DNA from: an uncultured Faecalicoccus sp.
Lineage (GTDB): Bacteria; Bacillota_I; Bacilli_A; Erysipelotrichales; Erysipelotrichaceae
Assembly (NCBI RefSeq): GCF_944327125.1
Contig: NZ_CALVGO010000003.1
Location: 1 to 52,262 of the forward strand
DNA: 52,262 nt
Direction: 5' to 3'
Both the position numbers and the translations under genes were made by a program. The notes beneath the pieces were generated by a model, which ran no database searches, was not told the origin of the DNA, and was given only the letters and a program-made list of their open reading frames with translations. How positions within the stretch are numbered: the stretch's first letter is position 1; each line of letters opens with the position of its first letter. This document shows positions 34,349-42,146 of this stretch, one piece after another.

Positions 34349-34379
34349 ATCATATATCCTAAAGTCAACTTTAGGTCAA
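34349..34379 (-). promoter_or_regulatory. Flavodoxin promoter with MerR/SoxR-type operator
   Basis: On the minus strand: -35 TTGACC (34379-34374), a long 19-bp spacer, -10 TATGAT (34354-34349). A perfect dyad CCTAAAGT-TG-ACTTTAGG (34375-34358) fills the spacer. The long spacer with a centred dyad is the hallmark of MerR-family activation, as at the soxS promoter. No MerR gene lies in the window. Confidence 0.65.
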
Positions 34380-34492
34380 TCCCAAAATAATTGACACTTT
34401 ATAGATTTTGTATAAAAACGAGGGTAAATCCATAGCCATTCAAAAATGTTTCTGTTATGATGAGCTTAAAGATAAGAACCAAAGGAGGTTTT

Positions 34493-35029
34493 ATGAAAAA
34501 AACGATTGGGATCCTTATAGGGATCATTGTCCTTGTCGCTGTTATAGGAGCCGGCGCATTCTTCTTTCTCCAAAAAGACATCGATCAGGCAAGAGAAATC
34601 GCTTATGAGCGCATCGATGATGAAAGTGCGGAACTGGCCGGAGAAAAAACAGACAGAGATTTTATCTTCACAGAGTACGACTTTACTTTTGTATCCGACA
34701 CGCATCGTTATGAAGTCACCGTGAATGGATTTGGACAAGTCGATGACTTTGAAAAAGAAACTTTGCCAGCCACGCCATCACAAAACACAAATTCCGATAA
34801 TAATTCCGCTGACGATACTAACGCTGCCACAGATATTGGCATGAAAAAAGCTCAGGAAATTGCCTTAGGCGATCATGCCAATGGTGTCGTCACGGACAGT
34901 GACAAAGACTTTGAAGGAAACCGTACGGTTTATGAAATCGAGATTTTAGACAACAATATGGAATACGATTACGTGATCGATGCATCCACCGGCGAAGTGC
35001 TTCATGTCAAAGAAGAGTACGCTCATTAA
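34493..35029 (+). CDS. Membrane-anchored PepSY-domain protein
   Basis: Protein of 178 residues with an N-terminal membrane segment (TIGILIGIIVLVAVIGAGAFFFL) acting as anchor or uncleaved signal. Residues about 30-90 and 115-175 are two PepSY-like units. The second is clear: MKKAQEIALGDHANG...YEIEILDNNMEYDYVIDASTGEVLHVKEE. They are joined by a low-complexity Asn/Ser/Asp linker (about 95-112). PepSY domains are extracytoplasmic and often act as inhibitors or chaperones. The ATG was chosen because AAAGGAGG lies 4 bases upstream. The partner is unknown. Confidence 0.82.
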   Translation: MKKTIGILIGIIVLVAVIGAGAFFFLQKDIDQAREIAYERIDDESAELAGEKTDRDFIFTEYDFTFVSDTHRYEVTVNGFGQVDDFEKETLPATPSQNTNSDNNSADDTNAATDIGMKKAQEIALGDHANGVVTDSDKDFEGNRTVYEIEILDNNMEYDYVIDASTGEVLHVKEEYAH

Positions 35030-35044
35030 TGAATCACATCTTGA

Positions 35045-35070
35045 AAGGATCTTTAAAAGATCCTTTTTTG
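35045..35070 (+). terminator. Terminator of the PepSY gene
   Basis: AAGGATCTTT and AAAGATCC form a stem followed by TTTTTTG. Confidence 0.8.
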
Positions 35071-35085
35071 ATTTTCTAGACCCGT

Positions 35086-35544
35086 TTAAAGCCGCAATCC
35101 TTTGATATCCTTGATTCGCGAGACAATCATATAAAAACGACAGTTTTCCAAGCCTGGAAGCTTGTCGATCGTATCCTGAATCAAGGTTTCCATTTCTTTA
35201 TGGGAAGAAGCTACGGCATGAACATGAAGATGCCCAGAGCCTGTGGTTCGGTAAACCTGGGTGACCGTATCACTGGCCTGCAGAATCGCAATCACTTTGT
35301 CTAAAGCTTCCGGTTTCACTTCGATCTCAAAATAATACGACAAAGCGCCGCTGATTTTATCCGGATCGATGATTGCCGTATATTCTTCGATCACCCCGCG
35401 TTTCTCCAGAGCCTGCACACGCATCTTGACCGCGACCCGGGAAATCCCTATTTCTTTTCCAATCTGTGAATAAGACATCCTGGCGTTTTTGATCAGCCGC
35501 TCCAATATTTTCTGATCCAGTTCATCCAATCCATCCAAAAACAT
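35086..35544 (-). CDS. Lrp/AsnC-family transcriptional regulator
   Basis: Protein of 152 residues. The N-terminal helix-turn-helix (about 8-55: LDQKILERLIKNARMSYSQIGKEIGISRVAVKMRVQALEKRGVI) is followed by a RAM/AsnC effector domain (about 65-150) with ALSYYFEIEVKPEALDKVIA and TGSGHLHVHAVA. Members sense amino acids or small metabolites. It is divergent from the MATE pump gene with a 146-bp gap holding both promoters, so it may regulate itself and the pump. GAGGTG precedes the ATG; a TATAAT lies at 35573-35568 on the minus strand. Confidence 0.88.
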   Translation of the reverse strand: MFLDGLDELDQKILERLIKNARMSYSQIGKEIGISRVAVKMRVQALEKRGVIEEYTAIIDPDKISGALSYYFEIEVKPEALDKVIAILQASDTVTQVYRTTGSGHLHVHAVASSHKEMETLIQDTIDKLPGLENCRFYMIVSRIKDIKGLRL

Positions 35545-35614
35545 AGTTTCACCTCTTTACACTATCCATTATAAGTAATTTTTATCCCTGGAACAATCGT
35601 TCGGTAATCATTAA

Positions 35615-35643
35615 TTGACGATATATAATACAAATTCTATAAT
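35615..35643 (+). promoter_or_regulatory. Promoter of the MATE transporter gene
   Basis: -35 TTGACG (35615-35620), 17-bp spacer, -10 TATAAT (35638-35643), a near-consensus sigma-A promoter. The gap is rich in TTAATT repeats that could be Lrp contacts, but no clear operator was resolved. Confidence 0.75.
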
Positions 35644-35690
35644 TAATTTACGTTTGTTAATTGATATATTTCTTAACGAAAGGATTTTTT

Positions 35691-37034
35691 ATGCGCTCGG
35701 ATCTCACAAAAGGCCCCCTCTTAAAAACAATGCTTCTGTTTGCCATCCCCATGATTCTGGGAGATCTTCTTCAACAATGTTACAACATTGCCGACACCAT
35801 CATCGTTGGACAGTTTTTAGGCGCCGATGCCTTGGCCGCCGTCGGTTCTTCCTTTTCTTTGATGACGTTGTTGACATCCATACTTTTAGGCCTGGCCATG
35901 GGCAGCGGAACGGTCTTTTCCCTGCGTTTTGGGCAAGGAAAAACCCAAGTATTAAAAGAAGATATCCTGGCTGCTTTTGTTTTATTGTTTGGTGTTACCG
36001 TTATTTTGAACATTGTCATCTACTTTGGTATGGATTCCATTATCTGGCTGTTACGAACCCCACAGGAATTGATATCCATGATGAAAGACTATCTTTACGT
36101 GATCTTTGCCGGCTTATTCGCAATCTTTCTATATAACTTCTTTGCGGCTTTGTTACGCTCATTGGGAAATTCCCTTATCCCTCTGGTATTCCTGGCGGTT
36201 TCCTGTTTTCTGAATATCGGATTAGACCTGTGGTTTGTCGCCGGTCTCCATCTTGGTGTAAAAGGTGCCGCTCTGGCAACGGTGATTTCACAATACGTCA
36301 GTGGAATCGGGATTGGCATTTATGCCAAAAGAAAATCTTCAGATCTCCTTCGTTTCGATTCCTCCACTCCATTACGAATCCATCGAGTCAAAGAAATATT
36401 TAACTTTTCTTTTCTGACCTGCCTGCAACAATCCATTATGAATCTTGGAATCGTAGCGGTACAAGGTCTGGTAAACAGTTTTGGAACCACCGTTATGGCC
36501 GCTTTTGCCGCTGGTGTTAAGATCGATGCCTTTGCCTATTTGCCCGTACAGGATTTCGGCAATGCCTTCTCCATCTTTGTGGCCCAAAACTATGGGGCCC
36601 AAAAAGTCCGGCGTATCAAAAAAGGAATTCAAGGGGCTTTCCTTGTTTCTCTTCTTTTCAGTTTCTTTGTGTCCGGCTTGATTTTTATTTTTGCCAAAGA
36701 TTTGATGACTTTGTTTATCGACAAAAGTCAAACCGAAGTGATCCTCGAAGGGATGACCTATTTGCGGATCGAAGGGTCATTTTACTTTATGATTGGCGCC
36801 TTATTCCTTTTCTACGGTTTGTACCGCGCTTTAAAGAAACCGGGAATGTCCGTGATATTAACGATCTTTTCGCTGGGGACCCGTGTTGTTCTTGCCTATA
36901 CATTATCCACGATCCCCGCACTGGGACTAAAAGGAATCTGGTGGTCCATCCCCATTGGATGGTTTCTTGCCGATGCCTTTGGCTTGTTTTACTTTGTAGC
37001 CAGAAGAAAAAAACTTTTCGATCTTTCTTCTTAA
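35691..37034 (+). CDS. MATE-family multidrug/toxin efflux transporter
   Basis: Membrane protein of 447 residues with twelve hydrophobic segments in two homologous halves. The MATE opening is LLKTMLLFAIPMILGDLLQQCYNIADTIIVGQFLGADALAAVGSS. The second half repeats the pattern with CLQQSIMNLGIVAVQGLVNSFG. It should exchange Na+ or H+ for organic cations. The start at 35691 was chosen over 35661 because AAAGGA lies upstream and family proteins begin with MRSDLTKGP-like sequence. It is divergent from an Lrp-type regulator. Confidence 0.9.
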   Translation: MRSDLTKGPLLKTMLLFAIPMILGDLLQQCYNIADTIIVGQFLGADALAAVGSSFSLMTLLTSILLGLAMGSGTVFSLRFGQGKTQVLKEDILAAFVLLFGVTVILNIVIYFGMDSIIWLLRTPQELISMMKDYLYVIFAGLFAIFLYNFFAALLRSLGNSLIPLVFLAVSCFLNIGLDLWFVAGLHLGVKGAALATVISQYVSGIGIGIYAKRKSSDLLRFDSSTPLRIHRVKEIFNFSFLTCLQQSIMNLGIVAVQGLVNSFGTTVMAAFAAGVKIDAFAYLPVQDFGNAFSIFVAQNYGAQKVRRIKKGIQGAFLVSLLFSFFVSGLIFIFAKDLMTLFIDKSQTEVILEGMTYLRIEGSFYFMIGALFLFYGLYRALKKPGMSVILTIFSLGTRVVLAYTLSTIPALGLKGIWWSIPIGWFLADAFGLFYFVARRKKLFDLSS

Positions 37035-37041
37035 ATTTATT

Positions 37042-37050
37042 TGTTATAAT
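37042..37050 (+). promoter_or_regulatory. Extended -10 promoter directly before birA
   Basis: TGT-TATAAT (37042-37050) is followed by six T residues and then the ATG at 37057. Transcription would be expected to start at or next to the A of the start codon. There is no Shine-Dalgarno sequence and no good -35. Confidence 0.6.
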
Positions 37051-37056
37051 TTTTTT

Positions 37057-37824
37057 ATGCAGTTATATATCGATCCGCTTCAAATGGAAAAAATTCAAGA
37101 TTCCCTGCCTTCGTTTTATAAAATCAAAGTATTTGATTCCCTAAACAGTACAAACGAATGGCTGGCTTGCCATCCAAACGAGCTAGAAGGAACCGTTATT
37201 CTTGCCGATGGTCAAACAGGCGGGAAAGGAAGAAACGGACGCTCTTTTTACTCCCCCAGAGGAAACGGAATCTATCTTTCTTTACTTTTAAAGCCTCCAG
37301 GAGATATCCAATCCATCCTGCATTATACCGCGTTATGTGCCGTAAGCATCTGTGAGGCCATTGAAGAAGTATATGGCCTTTGCCCTTCGATCAAATGGCT
37401 CAATGACATCCACTATCATGAAAAAAAGCTGGGCGGCATTCTGTGTGAAGGAAAACTTCAGGGAAAGCAGTTTGAATCTCTGATCCTGGGCATGGGAATC
37501 AATGTTCATTCCTTTATTTTACCGGATGATATTGTTTCCACGGCGGCTTCCATTGAAGATTTTATCCCCATAAAAAAACCTCGCAATGAATTGATCACGA
37601 GGTTTTTACAACATTTTTATTCTTATTATCACGATCAGCGTCCCTTTATTCAGCCCTACAAAAGCCGGCTGGCGTATGTAAACCGCAAAATTTGGATCTG
37701 TTCTTCCCATAAAAAAGAACTCGCAACGCTTTTAGGTGTCGACGAGTCCTTCCGGCTGATCGTTCAAAAAGAAGACGGAGCCATCGATGTCTTGTCTTCC
37801 GGGGAAATTTCGATTCGGCTTTGA
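37057..37824 (+). CDS. birA: Biotin-[acetyl-CoA-carboxylase] ligase
   Basis: Monofunctional biotin protein ligase of 255 residues. It makes biotinyl-AMP and transfers biotin to AccB (encoded at 48253-48669). The catalytic ATP/biotin loop is GGKGRNGR (55-62), and the ligase motifs SIKWLNDIHYHEKKLGGIL and LGMGINVH follow. The N-terminal helix-turn-helix of regulatory BirA is absent. It has no ribosome-binding site, and a -10 element ends 6 bases before the ATG. A terminator-like hairpin sits inside the gene at 37574-37607, and its last 61 bp overlap plsC tail to tail. Confidence 0.92.
   Translation: MQLYIDPLQMEKIQDSLPSFYKIKVFDSLNSTNEWLACHPNELEGTVILADGQTGGKGRNGRSFYSPRGNGIYLSLLLKPPGDIQSILHYTALCAVSICEAIEEVYGLCPSIKWLNDIHYHEKKLGGILCEGKLQGKQFESLILGMGINVHSFILPDDIVSTAASIEDFIPIKKPRNELITRFLQHFYSYYHDQRPFIQPYKSRLAYVNRKIWICSSHKKELATLLGVDESFRLIVQKEDGAIDVLSSGEISIRL
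37574..37607. terminator. Terminator-like hairpin inside birA, antisense end of the fatty acid operon
   Basis: AAAAACCTCG (37574-37583) pairs perfectly with CGAGGTTTTT (37598-37607) around a 14-base loop. A T-run follows in both directions, seven long on the minus strand. It lies about 160 bp beyond the plsC stop, where no other terminator is visible. Confidence 0.65.
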
Positions 37825-38483
37825 ATCCAGTCATGAAGATCTTTCGCAAGATCCTCCTGGCTGATTTTTTTATATTCTTCGGCCCGGATCGGTTTTCCAT
37901 ACTCTATTTCCAGTTTTTTAGAATGAGAAGTACCTACATCCAAAGTATACGCATTTTTTAAGACGACAGGAACAATGGTGGCCTTGGTCAGGTAGGCCGG
38001 AAGCAAAGACCCTGCCTTGAATTCATTCATCGCATCGCCCTTGGAACGTGTTCCTTCTGGAAATACAAGCAAATTCTTCTTTTGTTTCAATTCTCTGGCC
38101 GCTTCCCTTAACATATGCACGTTGCCTTCTCTTGAATCTCTGTCAAAATGGATCGTTCCTATATTTCTTGCCCAGCGGCCAAAAATCGGCATCGTTTCAT
38201 TTTCTTTTTTGGATATAAATGCCAGGTGAACCGGACAGCTTGCCAGAACCAAAGCCGGGTCAAGGGTCCCCTGATGATTGGAGACAAAATAGATCGTTTC
38301 CTGTTGAGGCACATTCTCCTGTCCCCGAACACATAGATCATATCCTAAATACCGAAGAAGGAAGCGGCTCCATTTTTCCAGCCGAATCTGTGCTTGTTCC
38401 TGCTCTCTTTTTTCATAGATCTTTGAACTGATCCAGGCTGCCGGCAAGATCGGCACGGCACGGACGATCTTAGTCCACTTCAT
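37764..38483 (-). CDS. plsC: 1-acyl-sn-glycerol-3-phosphate acyltransferase
   Basis: Membrane-associated acyltransferase of 239 residues that adds the second acyl chain to make phosphatidic acid. The H-x4-D motif is NHQGTLD with H70 and D75, and FPEGTRSKGD supplies the phosphate-binding motif. The start at 38483 was chosen because AAAGGAG precedes it and the frame upstream lies in acpS. It overlaps acpS by 14 bp as the last gene of the fatty acid operon, carrying the product acyl chains into phospholipid. Its C-terminal residues (about 220-239) are encoded antisense to birA. Confidence 0.88.
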   Translation of the reverse strand: MKWTKIVRAVPILPAAWISSKIYEKREQEQAQIRLEKWSRFLLRYLGYDLCVRGQENVPQQETIYFVSNHQGTLDPALVLASCPVHLAFISKKENETMPIFGRWARNIGTIHFDRDSREGNVHMLREAARELKQKKNLLVFPEGTRSKGDAMNEFKAGSLLPAYLTKATIVPVVLKNAYTLDVGTSHSKKLEIEYGKPIRAEEYKKISQEDLAKDLHDWIQSRIEISPEDKTSMAPSSF

Positions 38484-38796
38484 GAGATTTCTCCTTTTGA
38501 ACCAGGGCCGTTGCCATCGCGTAGTCTCCATCATGGGCAATCGACACCTGGATCTGATAACCCTGATATAAAATCATCGTCTTAGGCTCCACGACGATCT
38601 CTTTGATTTTCAATTCGACCGGCAACGCCTTGATGATGGCTTCTCTTGCCGCAAAGCGCCCCGCAAGAAACTCAATCTGGCGATGATGGGAATAACTTTG
38701 AAATCTTTCATATTCCTGAGGGCTTAAGATGCGAAAAGCCAGCGATGCAGGATCCTGGATTCGATCCATTTTTACGATGTCACATCCGATCCACAT
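38470..38796 (-). CDS. acpS: Holo-[acyl-carrier-protein] synthase
   Basis: Enzyme of 108 residues that moves phosphopantetheine from CoA to the serine of ACP (S34 of the acpP product here). The conserved GCDIVKMDRI and FLAGRFAAREAIIKAL magnesium/CoA motifs are present, with SIAHDGDYAMATAL near the end. The ATG at 38796 overlaps the fabZ stop by one base (TAATG) and GGAAGTG precedes it. It overlaps plsC by 14 bp downstream. Confidence 0.92.
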   Translation of the reverse strand: MWIGCDIVKMDRIQDPASLAFRILSPQEYERFQSYSHHRQIEFLAGRFAAREAIIKALPVELKIKEIVVEPKTMILYQGYQIQVSIAHDGDYAMATALVQKEKSHEVD

Positions 38797-39233
38797 TATT
38801 TCACTTCCTGCAAGGCACAAAGGATCTCCCCATAAGCCACTTTCTGGTCTTCGACAAAAGCCTGGCAGTCCGCTATGCAGATGCCGCCGATCTTACGTTT
38901 GAACTGTACGTGCATTTTCAATACATCGCCAGGAACGACCGGACGGGCAAACCGCATTTTGTTGATGCCGGCAAACAATGGGATCTTTCCCTTATTCGCT
39001 TCTTCCTTCAACAACAGTACAGCTCCAGTCTGTGCCATCGCTTCTACGATCAGTACCCCGGGCATAACACTCATTTCAGGAAAATGGCCGAGAAACTGCA
39101 TCTCGTTGGCACTGACACACTTGATTCCCACAACCGTCTGGTTTTCTTCATCAATGGATTCAATCTTATCCACCAGTAAAAACGGATAGCGATGGGGAAT
39201 GATCTTTTTTATTTCTTCATTGGATAAAGTCAT
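38796..39233 (-). CDS. fabZ: (3R)-hydroxyacyl-[ACP] dehydratase FabZ
   Basis: Hot-dog-fold dehydratase of 145 residues that removes water from 3-hydroxyacyl-ACP in each elongation round. The opening IIPHRYPFLLVD is typical, and the catalytic pair is H50 in LGHFPEMSVMPG and E64 in VEAMAQ. It sits 1 bp after fabF and abuts acpS. No fabM or fabA-like isomerase is seen, so how unsaturated chains are made is not explained by this window. Confidence 0.95.
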   Translation of the reverse strand: MTLSNEEIKKIIPHRYPFLLVDKIESIDEENQTVVGIKCVSANEMQFLGHFPEMSVMPGVLIVEAMAQTGAVLLLKEEANKGKIPLFAGINKMRFARPVVPGDVLKMHVQFKRKIGGICIADCQAFVEDQKVAYGEILCALQEVK

Positions 39234-39234
39234 G

Positions 39235-40470
39235 TCAATCCTCCCATTTTTTAAAGATCAGCGATGCATTATGGCCCCCAAATCCAAGGGAATTGCTCAT
39301 CGCATAATGGATATCCTGATGACGTCCTTTGTTGGCGACGATATCCAGATCGCATTCCGGATCGGCTTGTTCATAGTGAATGGTCGGAGGAATGAATCCT
39401 TCCTGCAAAGCCTTGATACTGATAATGGCTTCTATGGCTCCGCTGGCCCCCAGTAAATGTCCGGTATTTCCTTTGGTAGAAGACATCGCCAGTTGATACG
39501 CATGGTCCTGGAAAGCTTCCTTGACAGCTTTGGTTTCTGTTTTATCGTTTAAATTTGTACTTGTCCCATGCGCGTTGATATAGTCGATATCTTCCGGTGA
39601 TATCCCGGCATCCCGCAGGGCACAAGTCATCGCTCTGGCACCACCGGAGCCATCCTCTAAAGGTGCCGTAATATGATGCGCATCACAGCTTGAACCATAA
39701 CCTACGATCTCGCCATAGATCCGGGCATGCCGTTTCCTGGCGTGTTCATATTCTTCAAGTACCAGAATACCGGCACCTTCTCCCATCACAAAGCCGCTTC
39801 TTGCCTGATCAAAGGGAATACTGGCACGATTGGGATCGGCCCCTGTATGCAAGGCGCGCATCGATTGGAAACCCGCCATCGCCAATGGGGTAATGGCCGC
39901 TTCGCTTCCTCCTGCCAGCATGATGTCTTCATGATTTTCGCGAATACGGTGAAAAGCCTCTCCTATCGCATTGGATCCTGCCGCACAAGCGGTGACAACA
40001 CAGGAAGTCGCCCCTTCCAGCCCCCAGTCAATGGCCACCTGTCCGGCTGCCAGATTGGCAAGAGCCATGGGTATAAAGAATGGGGAAACACGAGAAGCTC
40101 CTTTTTGAGCCAACGTATGAGACGCCGTTTCAATCGATTCGATTCCACCAATTCCCGATCCGATCATACAGCCAAAGCGAGCGGCATCTTCCGGCTTTGA
40201 TTCCCAGCCGGCATCGTTCATGGCCTGTTTGGCGGCAATGCGGGCAAACTGGGTAAACCGATCGTTGAATTTAAGATCTCGCTTGGAAAAATAAGCTTCC
40301 ATATCCAGATCTTTGACTTCCGCCGCCAGCTTTACTTTGTAATCGGATGTATCAAAATGTGTGATCAAACCGATCCCACAGGCTCCATTTTCAATACTTT
40401 TCCATACCGTTTCTACATCATTTCCGATGGGAGATACAGCTCCCAATCCGGTAATCACAACTCTACGCAT
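39235..40470 (-). CDS. fabF: 3-oxoacyl-[ACP] synthase II
   Basis: Elongating condensing enzyme of 411 residues with the Cys-His-His triad: C162 in VTACAAGSNAIGEA, H301 in NAHGTSTNLND and H338 in GNTGHLLGASG. It extends acyl-ACP with malonyl-ACP. The start MRRVVITGLGAVSPIG is canonical, and AGGAGGAAGT precedes it. It lies 8 bp after fabG and 1 bp before fabZ. It is the only elongating condensing enzyme in the operon, with fabH the initiating one. Confidence 0.96.
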   Translation of the reverse strand: MRRVVITGLGAVSPIGNDVETVWKSIENGACGIGLITHFDTSDYKVKLAAEVKDLDMEAYFSKRDLKFNDRFTQFARIAAKQAMNDAGWESKPEDAARFGCMIGSGIGGIESIETASHTLAQKGASRVSPFFIPMALANLAAGQVAIDWGLEGATSCVVTACAAGSNAIGEAFHRIRENHEDIMLAGGSEAAITPLAMAGFQSMRALHTGADPNRASIPFDQARSGFVMGEGAGILVLEEYEHARKRHARIYGEIVGYGSSCDAHHITAPLEDGSGGARAMTCALRDAGISPEDIDYINAHGTSTNLNDKTETKAVKEAFQDHAYQLAMSSTKGNTGHLLGASGAIEAIISIKALQEGFIPPTIHYEQADPECDLDIVANKGRHQDIHYAMSNSLGFGGHNASLIFKKWED

Positions 40471-40478
40471 ACTTCCTC

Positions 40479-41222
40479 CTACATCACCATGCCGCCATCG
40501 ACATGAAGCACCTGTCCTGTTACATAGCCAAAGGCTTCACTGGCCAGGGCTACACACACATTGGCAACATCCTCCGGTTTGCCAAATGTCTTGAGTGGAA
40601 TCTGTTCCATCATTTTTGTCTTGTCTTTCTCACTCAGCCGGGCTGTCATATCGGTCTCAATAAAACCCGGAGCAATCGCATTGACACGAATATGACGCAG
40701 CGCCAATTCACGGGCCGCTGATTTTGTCAGCCCTATGATTCCAGCCTTGCTGGCGGAATAGTTGGCCTGTCCGGCATTGCCGATCAGACCAACCACACTT
40801 GCCATATTGATGATCGATCCGCTTCTTTGTTTCATCATGATCCTTGATACCTGCTTCAAACAATGAAAGGCACCTTCCAAATTAACGGCGATGACCTTAT
40901 GAAAATCTTCGGCGGACATGCGAATCAACAAGCCGTCTTTATTGATGCCTGAATTGTTGACCAGTACATCGATCCGGCCAAAGGTTTCCATGACTTCATG
41001 GACCATGGCTTCAACCTGATCTTCTTGACAGACATCTGCCTGTACCGTGATTGCCTGCACGCCAAGGGAGTGCGCTTCTTGTTCTACTTGTAACGCCGCT
41101 TCTTTCGACCCGTTATAATTGATCACAACATTATATCCTTCTTTGGCAAAAGCCAAAGCAATCGCCTTTCCAATTCCTTTTCCTGCCCCGGTGACCAGTG
41201 CTGTTTTTCTTACTTGTTCCAT
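40479..41222 (-). CDS. fabG: 3-oxoacyl-[ACP] reductase
   Basis: SDR of 247 residues that reduces 3-ketoacyl-ACP with NADPH. The cofactor loop is TGAGKGIG (11-18), NNSG (89-92) is present, and the catalytic residues are N114, S142, Y155 and K159. Its C-terminal GQVLHVDGGMVM is characteristic of FabG. It overlaps fabD by 13 bp. Its operon position separates it from the second FabG-like reductase beside efp. Confidence 0.95.
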   Translation of the reverse strand: MEQVRKTALVTGAGKGIGKAIALAFAKEGYNVVINYNGSKEAALQVEQEAHSLGVQAITVQADVCQEDQVEAMVHEVMETFGRIDVLVNNSGINKDGLLIRMSAEDFHKVIAVNLEGAFHCLKQVSRIMMKQRSGSIINMASVVGLIGNAGQANYSASKAGIIGLTKSAARELALRHIRVNAIAPGFIETDMTARLSEKDKTKMMEQIPLKTFGKPEDVANVCVALASEAFGYVTGQVLHVDGGMVM

Positions 41223-42145
41223 GTTTGAGACATCCTTTCCAGATCTTCATGTGTATTGATCGTGTAGACTTTTACCTCTTTATTCACTTTGCGGACAAAC
41301 CCTGACAAAGTTTTTCCCGGACCGATCTCCACAAAAGTATCGACACCGTCTATGATCATATTTCGAATCGTTTGTTCAAAACGAACGCTGTGACAAATCT
41401 GTTTTTTCAAGATCTCGATCAACTCCTGAATCGACGTATAGTTTCCAGGCTGGGCGTCCACATTGTGATAGACGCTGATCCCAGGCAAGGAGAGCTTAGC
41501 TTTCTTTAAAACGTCTTCAAGCTGCTCACTGGCTTTTGTCAATAGGGAAGAATGGAAGGCCCCGCTCACATTTAAAGGAAGCACGCGCCGAGCCCCTTTT
41601 TCCAGTAACAAAGGTTCTGCCTGTTCTAAGGCTTCTTTTTGCCCGGTAATCACGATTTGTCCCGGGCAGTTGTAATTGGCAATTTCAAGAACCATTCCCT
41701 TTTTTTCTATCTCGTGACAGATTTCCAGAATGGTTTCTGCTTCCAGCCCCAATACAGCGCTCATTCCTGTAGTGCCTTCCGGCAAGGCGTTTGCCATCAG
41801 GATCCCTCTTTGGCGAACGATATCGATCACAGTCTGCGGATCCATGGCTCCGGCACAGCTTAACGCACTATATTCTCCTAACGACAGTCCGGCACAGACA
41901 TCCGGTAAGATACCGGCGGCACGCACACCTTCAAAGATCATCAAGGAGACAGCGGCGATCGCACTTTGGGCATAGGCCGTATCGTTAAGGATCTCCTGCG
42001 GTCCTTCAAAACAAAGTTTTCGAATATCGTAATCACAATTCAAAGAATCCATCAGCCTCTTACTGGCAGAACATTTTTCATAAAAGTCCTTTCCCATGCC
42101 GACGATTTGTGAGCCTTGCCCGGCAAATAAAAATGCGGTTTTCAT
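41210..42145 (-). CDS. fabD: Malonyl-CoA:ACP transacylase
   Basis: Acyltransferase of 311 residues that loads malonyl groups onto ACP. The nucleophile is S88 in GLSLGEYSAL; the oxyanion Gln is in FAGQGSQ (about residue 10), and the histidine lies in SGAFHSSLL. It begins 1 bp after the flavoenzyme gene and overlaps fabG by 13 bp, so translation is coupled along the operon. Confidence 0.95.
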   Translation of the reverse strand: MKTAFLFAGQGSQIVGMGKDFYEKCSASKRLMDSLNCDYDIRKLCFEGPQEILNDTAYAQSAIAAVSLMIFEGVRAAGILPDVCAGLSLGEYSALSCAGAMDPQTVIDIVRQRGILMANALPEGTTGMSAVLGLEAETILEICHEIEKKGMVLEIANYNCPGQIVITGQKEALEQAEPLLLEKGARRVLPLNVSGAFHSSLLTKASEQLEDVLKKAKLSLPGISVYHNVDAQPGNYTSIQELIEILKKQICHSVRFEQTIRNMIIDGVDTFVEIGPGKTLSGFVRKVNKEVKVYTINTHEDLERMSQTWNK

Positions 42146-42146
42146 C

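Noticed and set aside
34391-34416. PepSY promoter from TTGACA (34391) and TATAAA (34411)
   Set aside because: The hexamers look good but the spacer is only 14 bp, so I did not list it as a feature.
35615-36136. A 173-codon frame overlapping the start of the MATE gene
   Set aside because: It is out of frame with a convincing MATE transporter, begins within the promoter and has low-complexity, protein-unlike sequence.
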